23,435 nt of DNA, from assembly GCA_011763485.2 (NCBI GenBank), contig JAANSK020248608.1, positions 1 to 23,435 of the forward strand, given 5' to 3'. The notes beneath the pieces were generated by a model. That model searched no databases. It was given only the letters and a program-made list of their open reading frames with translations, and was not told the DNA's origin. Positions within the stretch are counted from its first letter, which is position 1. Each line of letters begins with the position of its first letter. Both the position numbers and the translations under genes were made by a program. Shown here one piece after another: positions 18,212 to 23,435 of the stretch. Source of the stretch: Isoetes engelmannii (taxonomy: Eukaryota > Streptophyta > Lycopodiopsida > Isoetales > Isoetaceae).

Positions 18212-20340
18212 TAGAATTGTATTGAATTGAATGGGTTATCATCCACAAAGACCAATAGGTCTATAGGACCCAATCAAAGAGCACAACAAACATATTATTG
18301 TCAGGATTATGAAAAAACTGAATGCGCACATCCATCACTTCCTGAAGAAATGATCTCAATAACCTCATTGAAGTCATGACCAACATCACATGGAGCGGCT
18401 GCTTAGACGGGACAAACTCAGCATAGCATGCCTAGATAGGGTCAAATGTCGGACAGTCTTGGAGAATGTGGCACTCATCCTCAATAACTCCTAGCTGGCA
18501 ACATTGACAACGCATGTTCTCTCGTGGTCCATCTGCCGGTCTCAAATATGAGGATTGAGCACCTGTGCGAATGGAAGTTATCAGTCTGCGCTTCTTCATA
18601 GGCGAATGTGCGCAAATAGTGTTGTGGACATCGTTCGAGCATGGGATAGTGTGTCCATAACTTCAACATCCCAAAGCTTGCTAATGAAAAAAGTGTCAAG
18701 GAACTGCCTCAAGTGATGTATTTCTCTTTGGTTTGTACCTGTCACCTGCGCTCCTGCACATCACATCAGAAATGCCAATGAGATCATTTTTCTTGACAAC
18801 AAGCTTTGAGGCGCTGAGGACCCATGGCCATGGTATAAGCAAGGTTGGGAGGCGAGCATTGCCCATAGTGACCACCTTCTGAAAGTAGATGAGGTGGCGT
18901 TCAAGTGCGGCTCCCTGAAGAGGCAAGAAACCTGTCTCCTACAGAAGTATCTATTATGGTACCATGGATTTTACCCTAAATGCCTGATCAGAAAGGCATT
19001 TTGCATCCACTCCAGGTCATTCCAGGTGGCAAACGTTACCACCGGGCCCCAAACTTCTACTCCGTAAAAAAAAGGGGCTCAACCAACACCCTGAACAAGT
19101 GTGACTGATGGGCCCAGTCATAAAGCTCTGTTTTGTAACTGTTGTTTTGCATTGCATATAAGGCCTTTCAATCTGTTGTCACTCCTAGCTGGATAGGAGT
19201 GTTTCAAAATGTGGTAGAAGTGAACTCCATCCTACATATTTGTGGGTTGGTTCAACCATCACATATTGACACCGATACGGGAAGGAGGGAGGTCTTGGAT
19301 GACGTGAGGACGAGATGAATAGCACCTTAGACTTAGCCAAATTAACAAGCATTCCAGTGACTTGGCAGAAGGTATCCAGGGCATCCAGATGCTGCTGCAT
19401 GTCATCGAGGGTATAAACCAAGAGATTAACATAGTTGGCGTATATTATCTATCTAATGATATGGTGCATGAGCTGAGCTCCGCCTCCCATGTTCAACTAG
19501 CCAACCTTTTAACTGATCAATATACATGCCAAACAACATTGGAGAGAGTGGGCATCCCTGACGGATCCCTACACTACTGTTGACAAGTTATGCTGAAGGT
19601 GTCTCTGAGCCTGTCTCATACAACCGGTTTATTGCATTTTGCAACTCCAAAGGAACTCCCAATTGCATCAATCTCTTCCACAATCTTGCCTGAGGCACAA
19701 TGTCCTGTCGAACCAGCAATACAAATCTTGTCAGTGATTCATGCTATCTTCAATCAAAGTCCGCAATGTGAAAATATGATCAATGGTGGAGTGTCTGGGT
19801 CCTGAATCTTGCTTGTGTAAGGGCATGAACCTATGCTTCCTCCATCCACATCGTCAACTATTGCTCGAGAATGTTGGCCAGCAGTTTTGCAAATAGTGAG
19901 CTTACTATGATTCTACGGTAGTTGGCTTGGCAGTGAGGGTTGTTTACCTTGTAGATGGTAACAACCCTGCTAGTGGCCCAATGTAGAGGAAAGCCTTCCT
20001 AAAGCACCCTAGTGAACAATGCAGTTAGCAGGGGGACTATCAATGGCCTTGTCCATTTAAGCATCTCTGTCTGCATTCCATCTAAGTTTGCCGCCTTGAC
20101 TTTGGTGAGACGATGTGCGCCCTAGGCGACCCTTGCCTCTGTGATTACTAGCACCCGGGCCCATCTATGAGAGTATCGCAGCTCGAACCCCAAGAGGATC
20201 ATAGAGTTGTTGCAAGTACTGTACCCATTGCTCGGAAGTGATGTTTTATGTAGAATCCAGTAGCCTATGTACAACATGTTTCTAGGTTTCCATACCCAAG
20301 ATGAAATCCATATCACGGGCAATTGAGTTCAAACTATCTC
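18212..20340 (-). mobile_element. LINE retrotransposon fragment, inactive (YANY)
   Basis: On the minus strand, reading from about 20340 down, RT motifs appear in order: VKAANLDGMQTEMLKW (near 20090), VVTIYKVNNPHCQANYRRII, LGVPLELQNAINRLYETG, the hallmark GIRQGCPLSPMLFGMYIDQL (near 19550), then YANYVNLLVYTLDDMQQHLD (near 19440) where the catalytic YADD has become YANY, VEVWGPVVTFATWNDLEWMQ (near 19030), and a C-terminal Cys/His segment MRCQCCQLGVIEDECHILQD (near 18500). Stops and frameshifts are many. The 3' end (about 18212-18233) is GATAACCC followed by ATTCAATTCAATAC repeats. The left edge is clear; the 5' edge is a guess. Confidence 0.8.
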
Positions 20341-20395
20341 CCTTTTGTCAGGGAAGCCCCTACAATTCTTGTAGACTCTCGCGCAGTAGCAACAA

Positions 20396-20421
20396 GGGGG
20401 GAAGGAGGGGGAGGGGGAGGG
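20396..20421 (+). other. G-quadruplex motif
   Basis: Runs of 6, 5, 5 and 3 G separated by short purine linkers (AAGGA, A, A) meet the usual four-run rule for a G-quadruplex on the plus strand. Confidence 0.6.
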
Positions 20422-20644
20422 ACCAGAATATCGAGGCAATGTAGGAGCAATGGTCGCAGTAGCAGCATACAACTAAGACTCAATGTCCTACCTACTAGAG
20501 CTCACAATTAAGCTATCATTAAGGAATCTACCATCTACATGCATGTACAATATACTGTTTTTGCCGCGATGGCCAAAAGGATGGTCCATGGCATTCTTCG
20601 TAACTGATCTGGTTGATTTCCTCATACCAACCCAAATAGAAACA

Positions 20645-20716
20645 AAACAAATAAAGACATGAAAAATCAAGCAAATAGAAAGAAAACAAACAAAGACATG
20701 AAAAATCAAGCAAATA
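20645..20716. repeat. Tandem duplication, 39-bp period
   Basis: Two A-rich units share AAAGACATGAAAAATCAAGC with few differences elsewhere (ACAAATAAAG against ACAAACAAAG). The overlapping minus-strand frame repeats a Phe/Leu/Cys-rich peptide only because of this duplication. Confidence 0.85.
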
Positions 20717-20978
20717 ATGTACTCCATTGAAATCCCACAACTTGCAAGACCTTCATGATGATTTAGAAAAGCAAATACAAGCAATGAACCAATGTTATCT
20801 ACAATCAGGCAGGAATTGCAAGTGGCCGAGATGAAAAGCAATCGAACCTGAGATACTACAACCAAGCATCTCGGGCTTTTTGCCATGCGTCGCCAAACCA
20901 TAGCCAACAAAGCCCAACAAAACTTATCCTACATCCTTTTTAATAAATGAACTCTAAATCAAATTAATTCAGTTATTT

Positions 20979-21051
20979 GGGATGGGCGGGACTCGAACCT
21001 GCAAAAGCCGTCTTGATAGGGTGGTACTCTAACCAATTGAACTACAATCTC
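20979..21051 (-). tRNA. Degenerate plastid-type tRNA-Asp
   Basis: On the minus strand this 73-nt stretch follows organellar trnD-GUC: a start close to GGGATTG (here GAGATTG), TAGTTCAATTGGTTAGAG (D-arm), anticodon-arm-like CCACCCTATCAAGACGG, and a T-arm with GGTTCGAGTCC. The loop CTATCAA gives anticodon AUC where GUC is expected. The anticodon stem (CCACC/GACGG) and T-stem (GCAGG/CCCGC) hold mismatches, as does the acceptor stem (GAGATTG/CCATCCC). Most changes look like G-to-A or C-to-T. I read it as a plastid- (or mitochondrion-) derived copy decaying in the nucleus, probably not functional. Confidence 0.65.
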
Positions 21052-22419
21052 AATAAAAATAGTGATTCAGGATTAGTATCTCCATAACGATTTAAAGTTG
21101 CGGAAACGTTAAATGTCCACGTTGTGAGTTTTTTCACGTGGCATAATCATTTACTTTTTCCTTTTGAAGGAGAAAGGTATTGTGAGCAAACTTTTAAAAT
21201 CCTATCCAAATGTTTTCTAACGTTCCATTCGATTATTGGATATTTCATGTTTCCAATCGTAAAATCAACATTCTAGCCTTTCGTCCCATAGCCACATGAC
21301 AAACATTCAATCCCAAAATTGTAAATTAGGTGGAGATTCGACTACGTTGCATATTTTCTATTTTTTTATTTGGCATGCCGCTAAAAGCGTAAAAGAAATG
21401 GGTGTTTAATTCCACGACATGGCAATTGGATGCCACATAGATATTGCCACATACAAAAAAAATTCACCGGAATGAATGCATCATCAAAAGATATTTCAAG
21501 GAAAAGGAATTTGAGGAAGGCCTATGCAAGGATTGGATTGCGGGGTTGTTTGCCTTCAGAATAGGTATTTAATCCTTGTGTTCTTTTACGTGGATTTTTA
21601 TTGTGTTTTATAGGCAGAGGAGTCCTAACAATCTGAATCCAGATGACTAGCTTGTTAACAATGAGGAAATACACATGCAGCAAGAACAAGTGCAACCTAA
21701 CAATATCTAAGCACATAAGATAAAGATAGATGAGCAATTGCCCTGGTCAAAGAAGAAATTTATTGGCAACTCTTTTGTTATGCGCATTCAGGCTTTTCTA
21801 TCACAACCATCACCTTCGACTTCATACCATCACCTTCATACGAGAGGTATTTTCAGTATTTCATGGATTCTTGTACACAATTCATTCGAGGCTTTGATGG
21901 AAGAGCACTAGGAGCTTCTTCTTATATTTGGTCATCTCATAGGCCATCTACCTTTATGGATTCACCTTATTGACCTCCTATAGTGATAATATGTTTAAGG
22001 GAAGGCTTAGATTCTAAGAAGACATATTATTATGTATGCATCGCTTAAATGCCTTCTAGAGACCGCGGAGTTTCTCCAACAACTGATAATGTGGCCACGA
22101 TAAAAAAAGCGTACATTTAGAACATAAGATTTGTGATGGTTTAGGTATGGTATTCGTATGAGAATACATATTATGATGACGGTGGCATCGTGGTTTTGGG
22201 TGGAATAGGTATAATTTTTTCTTGCAGTTGTTCTTTGCTGGATAAGGTCGTGCGTGATCCCTAGCACATGTTGTCCAACAACTCGGCTTCTAAATGTGTT
22301 TGCTGGAGGAGCGGTGTTGAAGGCCAGAACCTGATGGGAAACCTCTGCCTTTGTGTCTGCAGCTTCTTCAAGCACGTGAGTGCTCTGTTTCGTTTTTGTT
22401 CTTCATTTACGTCTGCACC
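21052..22419. other. Intergenic upstream of the Rep-like gene
   Basis: AT-rich, with short protein-like scraps (for example plus RYFQYFMDSCTQFIRGFDG near 21846-21902) but no gene I can support. A CACGTG lies at 22373-22378. Confidence 0.4.
22373..22378. promoter_or_regulatory. G-box (CACGTG)
   Basis: Palindromic CACGTG 42 bp upstream of the proposed Rep-like ATG. It overlaps GTGAGT, so it could also be part of a splice donor. A weak call. Confidence 0.2.
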
Positions 22420-23122
22420 ATGTCTTTGAGGAGGGCATACGGAAAGGGGAAGGGTGCCGCTGCCCGTGTCCCCATCTCGCCTCTTGGTGCCATGCCTGGC
22501 ACATGTAGTTCCTCACAGACACATGAAACTTCTGCCATGCCCAATTTGGCCATGAATTGGGGTGCAATTAATGTGTCTGTGGCACTGGGCCTTTCAAGCC
22601 TTGCTTCTTCTTTTTATGAATCTCTTTCAGCTTTTTGTGACAGAAGATGTTTGGCTAGGGTTGTTGCCTTGGAAGGGGGGTCGTCTGCAGACCACATGCA
22701 TGTTCAGGCTGTGCTCAGGGCACGGTACAAAACTCCTAAGGCCATCAATGAGGCCATTAAAACAGATTTCTACTGGCCTTCCAAACCAGCAGGTGTTGTA
22801 TTGATTTGCAAGGCCCTTAAGAATAGCAAACTCCATTGTTTTGAAGGGATGGTGGGATACTGTATGAAGGATATCGGTAAGGTACATTACTCATGCCATC
22901 ATGCATAATGTAAGTGATTTTATGATCGAAAAGGGAAAAGATATGTACTTGAGATGGGGTGCTGGGGACACAGAAGGCCTGTGTTTTCTTGATAACCGGA
23001 ACTTGTTGAACAAGGCAGCTCATTTTGTTGCTTATCATAGTGGCGGTAGGCTAACTCCTAGCCTCACTTTTTCTCACTGCAGAACGATTAGGAGTGGCAA
23101 GTATACCTTATTCAGTAGTTGA
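22420..23122 (+). pseudogene. HUH Rep-like endonuclease gene, frame-broken
   Basis: From the ATG at 22420 (MSLRRAYGKGKG) 162 codons run to a TAA at 22906. The frame shifts near 22895-22905 and coding-like sequence continues in another frame to a TGA at 23120-23122 (YLRWGAGDTEGLCFLDNRNL, ending IRSGKYTLFSS). The first part has a basic Gly/Ala/Pro-rich leader, then AINVSVALG (49-57, possible motif I), LEGGSSADHMHVQAVL (84-99) with H92-M-H94 as motif II, and GYCMKDIGK (146-154) with Y147-xx-K150 as motif III. This order and spacing are those of rolling-circle Rep nucleases (HUH superfamily: CRESS-DNA replicons, plasmids, and Rep-type eukaryotic transposons such as replitrons). No Walker A helicase motif is seen downstream. 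The shift, unless it marks an intron, inactivates it. Confidence 0.55.
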
Positions 23123-23435
23123 ATCTCTGCAATATTCTTTTTGGCCTTCCCCTTTTCCGTGCTTTATTATCCAAGGAAGTTTCATTAAATGCATTATCGT
23201 GTATTTCTATAGCCAACAATTTTACAACCAACAAGCTACCTAGGGACATTCATGGACAGAAGAAATAATACATCATAAAAAAAATTAATCTATCTAGTAT
23301 CTATTATCTAGTGTTCAACAATGATTTTAGTTAAATTAGAAAATGAGCATCAAGTGCGGGGCCCATTCTATCCCCCCCCCCCCCAACCCCCCCCCCAAAA
23401 AAAAAAACCTTTTTTTCGTTTTTATTGCCCCCGGG
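23123..23435. other. AT-rich tail and terminal homopolymer runs
   Basis: No gene. From 23371 the sequence becomes consecutive long runs of C, A and T, ending CCCCCGGG, which looks like a low-quality contig end or slippage-prone sequence. Confidence 0.5.

Noticed and set aside
20488-20910. 140-codon minus frame
   Set aside because: Much of it is a repeated Phe/Cys/Leu peptide produced by the 39-bp tandem duplication, and it has no domain.
20820-20930. Minus-strand GGTTCGATTGC preceded about 60 nt upstream by TGGCTATGGTTTGG, like B and A boxes of a tRNA-derived SINE
   Set aside because: Both boxes are imperfect, and no tail or target-site duplication was seen.
22007-22375. 122-codon minus frame next to the Rep-like gene
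   Set aside because: No recognisable domain, atypical composition in its second half, and no splice partner.

Overview
The window looks like nuclear DNA of a land plant, probably a large-genome seed-free plant such as a fern, lycophyte or moss. It is AT-rich, has sparse genes with small GT-AG introns, several decayed LINE retrotransposons, and a degenerate plastid-type tRNA-Asp. The clade is inferred from the style of the repeats and genes; no diagnostic marker names the species.

Layout. 1-492: 3' part of an unrecognised coding exon (+). 1105-3420: block A, holding a complete four-exon gene on the minus strand for a 478-residue condensation/acyltransferase-like protein. 3421-7878: mostly non-coding, with a 67-bp tandem duplication, a TAGG microsatellite, and a LINE copy (4834-5804) with 16-bp target-site duplications and an inverted 5' half, the signature of twin priming. 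7879-10261: a plus-strand gene of at least six exons for an acidic coiled-coil protein. 10262-12594: non-coding, with one coding-like scrap and a tandem duplication. 12595-14905: block B, a second copy of block A in the same orientation, with every exon length and splice phase of its gene kept.

From about 14906 the window is repeat-dominated. It holds a 21-bp-period AT-rich array (15170-15306), a broken Asp/Asn-rich gene on the minus strand (15434-about 16060), a plus-strand LINE fragment with an intact FADD motif (about 16156-17401), a minus-strand LINE fragment in which the catalytic motif reads YANY (about 18212-20340), a G-quadruplex motif, a 39-bp duplication, and the degenerate tRNA-Asp (20979-21051). 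At 22420-23122 lies a frame-broken ORF with the two diagnostic motifs of an HUH rolling-circle Rep endonuclease (H-M-H and Y-C-M-K). The last 65 bases are C/A/T homopolymer runs and may be an assembly edge.

Working together: the two acyltransferase-like genes are close paralogues, presumably with related roles, and the coiled-coil gene between them is unrelated to them and on the other strand. The rest is mobile DNA in various stages of decay. The points most worth following are the Rep-like gene, the twin-primed LINE, and the exon-perfect duplicated gene pair.
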